Assembly (NCBI RefSeq): GCF_003993795.1
Contig: NZ_RWKV01000008.1
Coordinates: 682,001-746,000, forward strand
Reading direction: 5' to 3'
From: Aquabacter cavernae
GTDB lineage: Bacteria > Pseudomonadota > Alphaproteobacteria > Rhizobiales > Xanthobacteraceae
DNA length: 64,000 nt
Of this stretch, positions 8,995-17,767 are shown piece by piece; within the stretch, counting starts at the first letter, position 1; every line of letters starts with the position of its first letter. Under the pieces are notes generated by a model. That model saw only the letters and a list, made by a program, of their open reading frames with translations. It had not been told where the DNA came from and searched no databases. The position numbers and the translations under genes are program-made.

Positions 8995-9120
8995 CGAATC
9001 GACATTCAAGCGGTCCGGAGGGCTCTCATAAGGGCCATCGCCATGCCGGGGGTTGTCCCGGGCATGGCGGACCGCAAGACGTTCGAATTTATCCATCAGC
9101 CTGAATGTCGGTCAGGCTCT
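8995..9120. repeat. Palindromic intergenic repeat, copy 2
   Basis: TCGACATTCAAGCGGTC near the start and GCCTGAATGTCGGTC near the end are inverted versions of one motif. They flank a hairpin, GCCATGCCGGGG...CCCGGGCATGGC, near 9049-9077. The same motif order (ATTCAGGC motif, then GCCGGG-type hairpin) is seen in copy 1 at 2877-2960. I found no third full copy in the window. Confidence 0.55.
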
Positions 9121-9129
9121 CAATCAAGC

Positions 9130-9168
9130 AAAGACGGGGCGCGCCGGAAACGGCAGCGCCCCGTCTTT
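9130..9168. terminator. Bidirectional terminator between bamE and tpiA
   Basis: A perfect 12 bp stem (AAGACGGGGCGC / GCGCCCCGTCTT) is extended by GCCG/CGGC around a GAAA tetraloop, with one bulged A. It is flanked by A-rich and T-rich ends, so it can stop transcription from both convergent genes. Confidence 0.9.
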
Positions 9169-9170
9169 TG

Positions 9171-9926
9171 TCAGCGGATGGCGCCGGCGATGGCCAGGAA
9201 GTCGGCGGCCTTCAGGCTCGCGCCGCCCACAAGCGCCCCGTCCACATTCGCGACGCCCAGAAGCTCGGCCGCATTGTCCGGCTTCACCGAGCCGCCATAG
9301 AGAATCCGCATGGCGGACGCCGCCGCCCCGAACCGTTCGGCGAGCACGGCGCGAATCTGCGCGTGCATGGCCTCCACATCGGCAATTGTGGGGACAAGGC
9401 CGGTGCCGATCGCCCAGACCGGCTCATAGGCAACCACGAGGGTTTCGCCCGTGGCGCCGTCCGGCACGGAATTGCGCACCTGTGCGGAGACCACCGACAG
9501 GGCTTCCCCCGCTTCCCGCTGGGCGCGCGTCTCACCCACGCAGACGATGGCCACGATGCCCGCCCGCCAGGCCGCCTCGGCCTTGGCGCGCACCACCGCG
9601 TCGCTTTCGCCGTGGTCGGCGCGCCGCTCGCTATGGCCGACAATGACGAATCCGGCGCCAGCATCCGCCAGCATCTCGGCGGAAATGTCGCCCGTATGGG
9701 CGCCGCTCACCGCCGTGTGGCAATCCTGGCCGCCCATGGCGATGGCCGATCCGTTGGCCTGCGCCGCGAAAGCCGCCAGCAGGGTGGCCGGCGGGCAGAT
9801 GAGCAGATCCGCCGCCTCGGCGAGCGCGCCGCTGCCGGCGATCATCCCTGCCAATTCCTCTCCCGCCGCGCGCAAACCGTTCATCTTCCAATTGCCAGCG
9901 ATGAGCGGGCGGCGTGACGGGGGCAT
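9171..9926 (-). CDS. tpiA: Triosephosphate isomerase
   Basis: A 251-residue TIM-barrel enzyme interconverting glyceraldehyde 3-phosphate and dihydroxyacetone phosphate. The catalytic residues are Lys14 (AGNWKMNG), His98 (VGHSERR) and Glu168 ([11 protein letters not shown]). The phosphate-binding end [10 protein letters not shown] is present. The start at 9926 is chosen because GGAG lies eight bases before it and the family begins there; 20 further codons upstream are open but do not resemble the family. It converges on bamE and diverges from the ppiD-like gene. Confidence 0.97.
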   Translation of the reverse strand: MPPSRRPLIAGNWKMNGLRAAGEELAGMIAGSGALAEAADLLICPPATLLAAFAAQANGSAIAMGGQDCHTAVSGAHTGDISAEMLADAGAGFVIVGHSERRADHGESDAVVRAKAEAAWRAGIVAIVCVGETRAQREAGEALSVVSAQVRNSVPDGATGETLVVAYEPVWAIGTGLVPTIADVEAMHAQIRAVLAERFGAAASAMRILYGGSVKPDNAAELLGVANVDGALVGGASLKAADFLAIAGAIR

Positions 9927-9957
9927 TCGGCATCTCCGGAAAATTAAGGCAGGCCGC

Positions 9958-9986
9958 CGCGTAGCAGAGCCGTGAGCCCGCTGCAA
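9958..9986 (-). promoter_or_regulatory. Possible tpiA promoter
   Basis: Minus strand TTGCAG (9986-9981) and TACGCG (9963-9958) are spaced by 17 bases, about 30 bases before the tpiA start. The -10 resembles the TACGCC proposed before the CBP3-type gene. Confidence 0.4.
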
Positions 9987-10005
9987 ACTGGGCCGTCACT
10001 GTCCG

Positions 10006-10034
10006 TTGCGACATGGCGCCCCCCTCCCTATTAT
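10006..10034 (+). promoter_or_regulatory. Likely promoter of ppiD-trpE
   Basis: TTGCGA (10006-10011) and TATTAT (10029-10034) are separated by exactly 17 bases, 47 bases before the ppiD start. The -10 is a rare AT-rich hexamer in this GC-rich setting. Confidence 0.6.
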
Positions 10035-10081
10035 GCGCGCCTTCCGCGCCGGGCTCTCCGCGCTCCTCCGACAGAAGCACG

Positions 10082-11974
10082 ATGGTACTCCAGAAACTCC
10101 GCAAAGGCGCCTCGGGCCTCATCGCCAAGGCCTTCCTGATCCTCCTCACCGTCAGCTTCGTCATTTGGGGCATCGCCGACGTCTTTCGCGGCTATGGCAC
10201 GAGTGCGGTGGCCCAGGTGGGCGATACGGAAATTCCCGTCGCCACCTTCCGCCAGCAATATCTCGACCAGGTCCAGCGCATCAGCCGCGCCACCGGCCGG
10301 CCGATCACCCCCGATCAGGCGCGCGCCTTCGGAATCGATCGGCAGGTGCTGAACCAGATGATAGGCGAGGCAGCGCTCGACGACGACATCAAGCGTCGCG
10401 GCCTTGCCTTGTCGGACGCCGATATCGCGCGCGAGATTCGGGCCAATCCGTCCTATCGCCGCCCCGGCGCGACGGAGTTCGAGCCCGTTTATTTCGAGCA
10501 ACTGCTGCGCTCCAACGGCCTCACCGAAGCGCGCTTCCTCACCATGGAGAAGCAGCGCGTTCTGCGTCAGGCCATCGTCGAATCCCTGGCGGGCGACGTG
10601 ACGGCGCCCACGATCCTGACGGACGCCATCCATCGCTTTGAAAGCGAGCAGCGCGACGTTGCCTATGTGCTGGTGGGGCCCCAGGCCGCCGGCACCCTGC
10701 CCGAGCCCACCGAAGAACAGCTCAAGGCGTTCTACGAGGCTCACAAGGTGACGTTCCGCGCGCCTGAGTTCCGCAAGCTGGCGGTGCTGGCCCTCACCCC
10801 TGCGACGCTCGCCCCCTGGATCCAGGTGTCGGACGCGGACCTCAAGGCCGCCTATGACGCCAATCCCAACCGATTCGGGACGCCGGAGCGCCGTCAGGTC
10901 CAGCAGATCGTGTTCTCCAACGCCGCGGACGCCGAAGCCGCCGACGCGAAGATCAAGGCGGGCGCGACCTTCCTCGACATCGCGCAGGCGCGTGGCCTCG
11001 GGCCGAACGACATCGATCTCGGCCTCGTGACGCGGTCCGACCTCATCGATCCCAAGATCGCGGAATCCGCCTTCTCCCTGCCCCTCGACGGAACGAGCGG
11101 CCCGATTCCGGGCGCCTTCGGCTCGGCGCTGGTGCATGTGGTGAAGATCGACGCGGCGCAGCAGAAGCCCTTCGACGACGTGAAGGAGCAGCTGCGCAAG
11201 GAAATCGCCACCGAGCGTGCCCGTCGGGAGCTTCTCGACAAGCATGACGCGGTGGAGGACGAGCGCGCCTCCGGCTCCACCCTGACGGAACTCTCGCAGA
11301 AGCTCGGCCTCAATCTTGAGACCATCGACGCCGTGGACCGCTCCGGCCGCGACGAGACGGGCGCTGAGATCGTCGCCATTCCCGGCGGCGGCGAAGTGGT
11401 GGCGGGCGCCTTCTCCGGCCGTCCCGGCATCGAGACCGACGCGGTGCAACTGCCCCAGAATGGCGGCTATGTCTGGTACGACATCGTCGAAGTGACGCCC
11501 TCTCGCGAGCGGCCGTTCGAGGAGGTGAAGGACCTCGTGAAGACCCGCTGGACCGAGGACGAGACCGTGAAAGCGGTGGAAGCCAAGGCCAAGGCCCTGC
11601 AGGAGGCCGCCCAGGGCGGTCAGTCTCTGGCGGACGTGGCGAAGGGTGCCGGGCTGGAGGTGAAGACCGCCGATGCCCTGCAGCGCGGCCGCGCCGCCGG
11701 TGACTTCTCCACCGACACGCTGAACAAGATCTTCGACGCGAAGGTCGGCGGCTTCGGCGCCACGGCGGGTGCCTCCCCCACGGAGCGGGTCGTGTTCCAG
11801 GTCACCAAGATCACCGTCCCGCCCGCCGGCCCTGCCGACGCCATGATGGCGGCCCAGCTCGGCGAGCAGATGGAAGGCGATCTGCTCAACCAGTATGTGG
11901 ACGCGCTGCGCAAGCAGTTCGGCGTCTACATCAACGAGCGGTCGTTCCAGATCGCCGTGGGCGGGGGCGAGTGA
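10082..11974 (+). CDS. SurA N-terminal/PpiD-type periplasmic peptidyl-prolyl isomerase
   Basis: A 630-residue membrane-anchored folding factor. Residues about 12-34 form one transmembrane helix (AKAFLILLTVSFVIWGIADVF), leaving the rest in the periplasm. A SurA-N-like chaperone region follows (residues about 45-200), then a parvulin-type region (about 240-370: PEFRKLAVLALTP, TPERRQVQQIVF) and a long helical C-terminal part. It probably helps outer membrane and secreted proteins fold at the membrane. Isomerase activity is not certain, because E. coli PpiD lacks it. trpE starts seven bases after its stop, giving an unusual two-gene unit. It is best called PpiD-like. Confidence 0.88.
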   Translation: MVLQKLRKGASGLIAKAFLILLTVSFVIWGIADVFRGYGTSAVAQVGDTEIPVATFRQQYLDQVQRISRATGRPITPDQARAFGIDRQVLNQMIGEAALDDDIKRRGLALSDADIAREIRANPSYRRPGATEFEPVYFEQLLRSNGLTEARFLTMEKQRVLRQAIVESLAGDVTAPTILTDAIHRFESEQRDVAYVLVGPQAAGTLPEPTEEQLKAFYEAHKVTFRAPEFRKLAVLALTPATLAPWIQVSDADLKAAYDANPNRFGTPERRQVQQIVFSNAADAEAADAKIKAGATFLDIAQARGLGPNDIDLGLVTRSDLIDPKIAESAFSLPLDGTSGPIPGAFGSALVHVVKIDAAQQKPFDDVKEQLRKEIATERARRELLDKHDAVEDERASGSTLTELSQKLGLNLETIDAVDRSGRDETGAEIVAIPGGGEVVAGAFSGRPGIETDAVQLPQNGGYVWYDIVEVTPSRERPFEEVKDLVKTRWTEDETVKAVEAKAKALQEAAQGGQSLADVAKGAGLEVKTADALQRGRAAGDFSTDTLNKIFDAKVGGFGATAGASPTERVVFQVTKITVPPAGPADAMMAAQLGEQMEGDLLNQYVDALRKQFGVYINERSFQIAVGGGE

Positions 11975-11981
11975 TCCAGCC

Positions 11982-13493
11982 ATGAACGCGCCCACGGATT
12001 TCGACGCCTTCTCCCGCCGCTACGCAAACGGCGAGGCCCAGGTGGTCTCCACCACCCTGATCGCCGATCTTGAGACGCCCGTCTCGGCTTTCCTCAAGAT
12101 CGCCGGCGAGCGGCCCAACGCCTTCCTGCTGGAATCGGTGGAAGGCGGCGAGACGCGCGGGCGCTATTCCATGATCGGCCTCGACCCGGACGTGATCTGG
12201 CGGGCCAACGGGGATGCGGCGGAGATCAATCGCTCCGCCCTCACCGACAAGACCGCCTTCGTGCCCTGCGCCGAGCCCCCGCTCACCGCGCTGCGCTCTC
12301 TGTTGGCGGAATCCGCCATCGACCTGCCGGCGGGCGCCCCCCCCATGGCGGCGGGGGTGTTCGGCTATCTGGGCTACGACATGGTGCGCCAGATGGAGCG
12401 CCTCAGCCCGGCCAAGCCCGACCCCATCGGCGTGCCCGAGGCCCTGCTGATCCGGCCCACCATCATGGTGGTGTTCGATGCGGTAAAAGATGAGATCACG
12501 GCCGTAACACCCGTGCGTCCGCTAGAAAATGTCAGTGCTCGGGCGGCGTTCGAGGCTGCTCGCGACCGGCTCGACGGCATCGTCGCGTCCCTGGAACAGC
12601 CCATCGCCCACCCGGCGCCGGAGCCCTTCCACGGCCATGTGGAAGCGGCCTCCAACACCGAAGACGCCGAATTCTGCGCCATGGTGGACAAGGCGAAGGA
12701 CTATATCCGGGCCGGCGACATCTTCCAGGTGGTGCTCTCCCAGCGCTTCGAGAGCCCCTTCACCCTGCCGCCCTTCGCGCTCTACCGCGCCCTGCGCCGG
12801 GTCAACCCCGCACCGTTCCTGGTTTATCTGAACTTCGACGGCTTCTCCGTGGTGTGCTCCAGCCCGGAAATCCTGGTGCGCCTGCGCGACGGCAAGGTCA
12901 CCATCCGCCCCATCGCCGGCACCCGCCGCCGCGGCGCGACGCCCGGCGAGGACGACGCGCTCGCCGCCGAGCTGCTGGCCGATCCGAAGGAGCGGGCCGA
13001 GCATCTCATGCTGCTGGACCTCGGCCGCAACGATGCCGGGCGCGTCTCCCAGATCGGCACCGTGGAAGTCACCGACAGCTTCTTCATCGAGCGCTACAGC
13101 CAGGTGATGCATATCGTTTCCAACGTCGAAGGCACGCTGGACGGGCGGTTCGACGCGCTGGACGCGCTGGCGGCCGGCTTCCCCGCCGGCACGGTCTCGG
13201 GCGCGCCGAAGGTGCGGGCCATGCAGATCATCGACGAGCTGGAGAAGGACAAGCGCGGCATCTATGCGGGCGCCATCGGCTATTTCGGCGCCAATGGCGA
13301 GATGGACACCTGCATCGTCCTGCGCACGGCCGTGGTGAAGGACGGCCGCATGTATGTGCAGGCCGGTGCCGGGCTGGTCTATGATTCCGTGCCCGAAAGC
13401 GAGCAGCAGGAATGCGTGAACAAGGCCAAGGCCTTGTTCCGCGCGGGCGAGGAAGCGGTGCGCTTCGCGGCGCGCGCCGGTCGCGGCCAGTAG
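11982..13493 (+). CDS. trpE: Anthranilate synthase component I
   Basis: A 503-residue chorismate-using enzyme making anthranilate, the first step of tryptophan synthesis. Visible motifs are LLESVEGGETRGRYSMIG (feedback/N-domain), FDGFSVVCSSPEILVR, RPIAGTRRRGATP, LDLGRNDAGRVS, SGAPKVRAMQIIDELE and QAGAGLVYDSVPE. It is a stand-alone TrpE, not the TrpE-TrpG fusion found in Rhizobium and Brucella. The glutamine amidotransferase partner trpG is not adjacent; an MFS gene on the other strand follows. No leader peptide or attenuator fits in the seven-base gap to the ppiD-like gene, so expression probably follows the upstream promoter. Confidence 0.96.
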   Translation: MNAPTDFDAFSRRYANGEAQVVSTTLIADLETPVSAFLKIAGERPNAFLLESVEGGETRGRYSMIGLDPDVIWRANGDAAEINRSALTDKTAFVPCAEPPLTALRSLLAESAIDLPAGAPPMAAGVFGYLGYDMVRQMERLSPAKPDPIGVPEALLIRPTIMVVFDAVKDEITAVTPVRPLENVSARAAFEAARDRLDGIVASLEQPIAHPAPEPFHGHVEAASNTEDAEFCAMVDKAKDYIRAGDIFQVVLSQRFESPFTLPPFALYRALRRVNPAPFLVYLNFDGFSVVCSSPEILVRLRDGKVTIRPIAGTRRRGATPGEDDALAAELLADPKERAEHLMLLDLGRNDAGRVSQIGTVEVTDSFFIERYSQVMHIVSNVEGTLDGRFDALDALAAGFPAGTVSGAPKVRAMQIIDELEKDKRGIYAGAIGYFGANGEMDTCIVLRTAVVKDGRMYVQAGAGLVYDSVPESEQQECVNKAKALFRAGEEAVRFAARAGRGQ

Positions 13494-13509
13494 AGCGTTT
13501 CCGGGCGCC

Positions 13510-14673
13510 CTACCCGGCCGCCCGCCGCTCCCTCGCCCGCCGCGCCAGCAGGACGGCGGGCCACGACAAGGCCGCAAGGCCGAGCCCAGCACCGATGAAC
13601 ATGCCCTCGGCGCCGACCCACGGCACCGCCTGCGCGGTGATGACCGCGCCAACCGCCTGCCCGGTCCAGAAGCTCGTGGCATAAAGCGCCACGGACGAGC
13701 CGCGCGCCGACGGCACCAGTTCCGTCGCCAGGATCTGGATCATGTTGTGCAGCATGTAGAAGCCGAACCCGGCGGCGGCGAACAGAACCAACAGTACCGG
13801 AAGCCAGCCGGTCTCTGCGATGGCCACGAATGCCAGACCGGCCAGCAATGCCCCGCTGCCGCCCATGGCCGGAAGGCCGAAGCGTTTCGTCAGCCGGCCG
13901 ACGGACATGGTGTAGGCGATGCCGCCCACGCCGAACGCACCAAGCGCGATCCCTGCTTCCAACGCCCCGGCGAAGCCCTTCTCCATGAAATGGGCCGCGA
14001 CGAAGGGAAAACAGCCGAAGATCAGCGCGCCCTCGATGGCGACGATGACGAACAGGCGGGTGGAGACGGGATTTTCCAGCACCACCTTGTAGCGCTTCAG
14101 TGATTCGGAAAACGACGCCTTCCCCCTGCTGGCCGTCTCCTGGACGAAGGCCATCATGCCGAATCCGGCCACGGCGGTGATCACCACCGATACCCAAAAC
14201 ACCGAGCGCCAGCCGAAATGGGTCGCCAGGATTCCCGCGACGGCGGCGCCGCAAAGCTGCCCGAGCACAATGAAGGTGAGGACGCGCCCGAGCGCAGCGG
14301 GCCGCTGATCGAATGCGAAGCGATCGCCAACCAGAGCGAAGGAAACCGGGATCACCCCGCCCGCCCAGCATCCGGACAGCACCCGGGCCGCGAACAGCGT
14401 GACGTGATTCGGCGCCAGGGCGCACAGAATGAGGGACAGGCTGAGCATGGCGAGGGTGACGCGCATGACGCGCACCTTGCCCATGGCGTCCGCCACCGGC
14501 CCGAAAACGAGCTGGGTGGCGGCATAGGGCATGGCGAAGGCGGACGAAAGCAGCGCAGCCTGCTGGAGCGTCACGTTCATATCGCCGGCGATGAGAGGCA
14601 GGGTCGGCTCCACCGCGCGCATGGAGAAGGCGCTCGAAAAGCCGGCGAGGCCCAGCAGGAATGTGAAGAGCAT
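13510..14673 (-). CDS. MFS transporter
   Basis: A 387-residue major facilitator superfamily protein with about 12 hydrophobic helices. The loop 2-3 signature appears as LVFGPVADAMGKVRVMRVT. The early acidic MRAVEPTLPLIAGDMNVT is typical of drug:H+ antiporter-1 type exporters. The gene converges on trpE (16 bases between stop codons) and diverges from rhlE. The substrate cannot be predicted. A TTGACA on the minus strand at 14727-14722 could be its -35, but no good -10 follows. Confidence 0.88.
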   Translation of the reverse strand: MLFTFLLGLAGFSSAFSMRAVEPTLPLIAGDMNVTLQQAALLSSAFAMPYAATQLVFGPVADAMGKVRVMRVTLAMLSLSLILCALAPNHVTLFAARVLSGCWAGGVIPVSFALVGDRFAFDQRPAALGRVLTFIVLGQLCGAAVAGILATHFGWRSVFWVSVVITAVAGFGMMAFVQETASRGKASFSESLKRYKVVLENPVSTRLFVIVAIEGALIFGCFPFVAAHFMEKGFAGALEAGIALGAFGVGGIAYTMSVGRLTKRFGLPAMGGSGALLAGLAFVAIAETGWLPVLLVLFAAAGFGFYMLHNMIQILATELVPSARGSSVALYATSFWTGQAVGAVITAQAVPWVGAEGMFIGAGLGLAALSWPAVLLARRARERRAAG

Positions 14674-14783
14674 GGGGCTGCCAAAAAGAAGGAAGCCTTA
14701 CTTTTCCTGCGCGCAAGATCCTGTCAAGAGCGTTGAAAAGCTCCAGAAAGAGGGGGTGTGACACACCCTTCCGCTTCCGCTGA

Positions 14784-14812
14784 TTGACACCATGCACAAA
14801 ATCCTTATTTTG
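14784..14812 (+). promoter_or_regulatory. Possible rhlE promoter with inverted repeat
   Basis: TTGACA at 14784-14789 and TATTTT at 14806-14811 are spaced by 16 bases. The -10 lies in a small perfect inverted repeat, CAAAAT-CCTT-ATTTTG (14797-14812). The leader to the rhlE start is about 110 bases, as seen for cold-regulated helicase genes, but this is inference. Confidence 0.4.
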
Positions 14813-14925
14813 CAACGTGTCGTCCGAGCTTTCTCGAACCCAAGCGCGCCGGCCGACGACCACTCGCAGCGCCTCCTCGGCATGGGGCACGCGATAGGCG
14901 GGGCGCAGCCGCATCAAGCGACGCA

Positions 14926-16464
14926 ATGTCATTTTCTGAACTCGGCCTGAGCGAAAAGGTCCTCGCGGCCGTAGAGGCTACTGGCTACACCCAGCCGACG
15001 CCCATCCAGGCGCAAGCCATCCCGCATGTTCTCGCGCACAGGGACGTCCTCGGACTCGCCCAGACCGGAACCGGCAAGACCGCAGCGTTCACGCTGCCCA
15101 TGCTCACCCTGCTGGAGCAGGGACGGGCTCGTGCGCGTATGCCGCGCACCCTCATCTTGGAGCCCACGCGCGAGCTGGCCGCCCAGGTGGAGGAGAGCTT
15201 CGTCCGCTACGGCAAGAACCATAAGCTCAACGTGGCGCTGCTGATCGGTGGTGTTTCGTTCGGCGACCAGGATTCCAAGCTGCTGCGCGGCGTGGACGTG
15301 CTCATCGCCACCCCCGGGCGGCTCCTGGACCATGTAGAACGCGGGCGCCTGCTTCTCTCCGGCATCGAGGTGCTGGTGATCGATGAAGCCGACCGCATGC
15401 TGGACATGGGCTTCATCCCGGACATTGAGCGCGTCTGCAAGCTGGTGCCCTTCACCCGGCAGACGCTGTTCTTCTCCGCCACCATGCCCCCCGAGATTCA
15501 ACGGCTGGTTTCCCAGTTCCTGTCAAATCCGGTGCGCATTGAGGTGGCCAAGCCCTCTTCCACCGCCACCACGGTGACACAGGTGCTCGTCGCGTCCGGC
15601 CATGAGGATTACGAGAAGCGCGATGTGCTGCGCGGCCTCATCAACGAGGCCGAGGCGCTCCAGAACGCCATCATCTTCTGCAACCGCAAGCGGGACGTGG
15701 CGGTGCTGCACCGCTCGCTGCAGAAGCACGGCTTCAACGCCGTGTGCCTGCATGGCGACATGGACCAGCATGCCCGCATGGCGGCGTTGGAGCAGTTCCG
15801 CTCCGGCGAGGCCAACCTCCTCGTCGCCTCCGACGTGGCGGCGCGCGGCCTGGACATTCCGGCCGTGAGCCACGTCTTCAACTATGACGTGCCCCACCAT
15901 GCGGAGGACTATGTCCACCGCATCGGCCGCACCGGCCGCGCCGGGCGCAGCGGCACGGCGCTCACCATCGTCACCCATGACGATGCCAAGTCGCTGGCCG
16001 CCATCGAGAAGCTCATCGGCAATGCGGTTGCCTGGAGCGGCGAACCGCTGGGAGAAGCCCCGCCCCGCGCGCGTCGCGAGCGGGACGACAAGCGCGGCGG
16101 CGGTCGCAGCGACAAGCATCGCGCCTCCGGCCGGGGCCGGGAGCGCGACCCGAAGGACCGCGAACCCAAAGAGCGCGAGGCTCGGGAGCGCGACCACCAA
16201 GAGCGGGAGCCCCAGGTGCGGGAGCCCCAGGTGCGCGAGCACAAGGAACGGGAGCCCCGGGAACACAGGGAGCCCCGCGAGCGCAAAGAGCGCGCGGCTC
16301 GCCCCCCGAGGGACGAGGCCGCGGAACGGACCCGCGCGAAGAGCCCGGAGGTCCGCGAGGACAATGGCCGCGGCCGCCGCGAGCGGGACCGTTCGGCCAG
16401 CGAGCCGGCGGACATGTCCCACCTCCCCGCCTTCCTCCTGCGCCCGGTGCGCGTGAAGGCGTGA
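14926..16464 (+). CDS. rhlE: DEAD-box ATP-dependent RNA helicase, RhlE type
   Basis: A 512-residue protein. The two RecA domains occupy residues about 1-375. The Q motif is PTPIQAQAIP, followed by motif I AQTGTGKT, Ia PTRELA, II DEAD (VIDEADRMLDMGF), III SAT, IV/V IIFCNRKRD and VASDVAARGLDIP, and VI HRIGRTGRAG. The role is ATP-driven RNA remodelling in ribosome assembly or RNA decay. The last 140 residues are highly charged Arg/Glu/Lys low-complexity sequence with short REPQV and REPRE repeats, probably an RNA-binding disordered tail. A hairpin terminator follows directly. Confidence 0.93.
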   Translation: MSFSELGLSEKVLAAVEATGYTQPTPIQAQAIPHVLAHRDVLGLAQTGTGKTAAFTLPMLTLLEQGRARARMPRTLILEPTRELAAQVEESFVRYGKNHKLNVALLIGGVSFGDQDSKLLRGVDVLIATPGRLLDHVERGRLLLSGIEVLVIDEADRMLDMGFIPDIERVCKLVPFTRQTLFFSATMPPEIQRLVSQFLSNPVRIEVAKPSSTATTVTQVLVASGHEDYEKRDVLRGLINEAEALQNAIIFCNRKRDVAVLHRSLQKHGFNAVCLHGDMDQHARMAALEQFRSGEANLLVASDVAARGLDIPAVSHVFNYDVPHHAEDYVHRIGRTGRAGRSGTALTIVTHDDAKSLAAIEKLIGNAVAWSGEPLGEAPPRARRERDDKRGGGRSDKHRASGRGRERDPKDREPKEREARERDHQEREPQVREPQVREHKEREPREHREPRERKERAARPPRDEAAERTRAKSPEVREDNGRGRRERDRSASEPADMSHLPAFLLRPVRVKA

Positions 16465-16471
16465 CGCGACG

Positions 16472-16512
16472 TTTCCGAGCGGGGCAAGACATGCCCGGCT
16501 CGGAAAATTCTT
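16472..16512 (+). terminator. rhlE terminator
   Basis: TTTCCGAGC and GCTCGGAAA (16472-16480, 16498-16506) pair perfectly, with an inner GGGCA-AGACA-TGCCC stem. The hairpin is followed by the AT-rich ATTCTTTATAAAA. It starts seven bases after the rhlE stop codon. Confidence 0.65.
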
Positions 16513-16589
16513 TATAAAAATGGGAATTTAAAGCGCATCACTGCTTTCCTGGAGCGGTGAAGGGCTTTTTCATTTCACGGATGGGCGTT

Positions 16590-16931
16590 CTATGTGCCGC
16601 CCTTGCGCTTCGCCTCCGCGGCGCGCCGTGCCACCGCAAGGGCGCGGCGGGACAGGTCGGCGAGATCGTCCGGATCATCCAGCACCGCCTCGGGGACGGA
16701 CCAGAAACCCAGGCGCACCCTCCGCCCTTTCGCCTCGTATGTGAAACGCCCTGCGCCGCGCGCTTCGAGTTCCGCGCCGAACGCGGCATCCGCCTTCAGG
16801 AACAGACCCTCGCTCGTCTCCAGGGCGAACATCAGGCCGTCCGCATAGAGACCCGCCCCACCGAACATGCGCTTGCGCCGCACCGGGCCGAATGCGGCAA
16901 ACAGATCGCCGATCTCATCATCCGACAGCAT
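16590..16931 (-). CDS. TfoX/Sxy N-terminal domain protein
   Basis: A 113-residue protein that is essentially only the TfoX N-terminal domain: RKRMFGGAGLYADGLMFALE, LFLKAD, then a helical end (ADLSRRALAVARRAA). In gammaproteobacteria TfoX/Sxy activates competence genes through CRP-S sites, but single-domain alphaproteobacterial relatives have no proven role. It is three bases downstream of the ATP12 gene and is the last gene of that minus-strand run. The regulator function is not established here. Confidence 0.85.
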   Translation of the reverse strand: MLSDDEIGDLFAAFGPVRRKRMFGGAGLYADGLMFALETSEGLFLKADAAFGAELEARGAGRFTYEAKGRRVRLGFWSVPEAVLDDPDDLADLSRRALAVARRAAEAKRKGGT

Positions 16932-16934
16932 GGC

Positions 16935-17702
16935 TCACGCCATCAGCGCGACAAGCCGGGCGGCCGCGCGCATCTCCTCCTCGCGCGCGGTGCGCCGTGC
17001 CGTGGCGGCTTCGTCCTCGCCCCACTGATCCCGGTTCCAATCCTCGTCCACATGGGCGGCTGCCCATGCCGCTTCCGCGGACAGGCGACCTTCGAGCACG
17101 GCGAGCGCCAGCACGGCGGATCCCATGAGGGTGGTGAGGGACACGAGGGCGGCGAGGCGGAACGGATCGTGGGGCACGCGGCTCCGAAACCGGGCCAGGG
17201 CCTCCTCCGGCTGGGTCACATGGAGAATGCCGGCACTCAGGATAAGGCGGATGCCGTGTTCGGTGCGCAGCCAGTCCAGCACGGGGTCCCAGTGCGCCCC
17301 CTGCCGCTCCACCAGCCGATCCGGCCCCTCGGCCCGATAGCAGACAAGGTCCGTGCCCGCATAACGCACCACTTCGTCGGCCGTGTCCTGCATATTGGCG
17401 GCGACACCATCGATGGCCACATTGGCAAGCCGCGTCAGGGGCATGCGAAAGGGATCGATTTCGGTTTCCTGCGCCCGCCATTCGTCGGCGACCGCTTCCG
17501 CAAGCGCGACTGACGGCACGGCGAACACGGCGCGGGCCGGCGTGCGCAAAGGGCGCCCATCCAGGGTCACCCCATAGCCGCCCTCGGTCTCAGCGACGCC
17601 CACCTGCTTATAGAAGCGCTTGGGGAGCGCACGGCGTTGTCCCGACCGTGCCGCCTCTCGCGGATCCAGGCTGCTCTCCAGGTCTTCCAAAAAATCGCGC
17701 AT
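16935..17702 (-). CDS. ATP12-family F1-ATPase assembly chaperone
   Basis: A 255-residue protein matching the ATP12 family. The N-terminal block KRFYKQVGVAETEGGYGVTLDGRPLRTPAR is typical, as are DEWRAQETEIDPFRMPLTRLANVAID and the C-terminal EDWNRDQWGEDEAATARR. In mitochondria ATP12 holds the alpha subunit of F1-ATPase before hexamer assembly. Alphaproteobacteria keep a homologue, consistent with mitochondrial ancestry. It lies between a HAD phosphatase gene and the TfoX-domain gene. Confidence 0.92.
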   Translation of the reverse strand: MRDFLEDLESSLDPREAARSGQRRALPKRFYKQVGVAETEGGYGVTLDGRPLRTPARAVFAVPSVALAEAVADEWRAQETEIDPFRMPLTRLANVAIDGVAANMQDTADEVVRYAGTDLVCYRAEGPDRLVERQGAHWDPVLDWLRTEHGIRLILSAGILHVTQPEEALARFRSRVPHDPFRLAALVSLTTLMGSAVLALAVLEGRLSAEAAWAAAHVDEDWNRDQWGEDEAATARRTAREEEMRAAARLVALMA

Positions 17703-17767
17703 CGGGCTGTCCTCTGGAGGTCTGGAGCCTGCGCCCGCTCAAAAGGCGGCGCAGACCGGACCCATCT

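Noticed and set aside
11975-11981. Tryptophan attenuator before trpE
   Set aside because: The gap is seven bases and holds no leader peptide or hairpin pair.
10031-11995. 654-codon open frame antisense to the ppiD-like gene
   Set aside because: Low-complexity composition typical of a GC shadow, with no ribosome binding site or domain.
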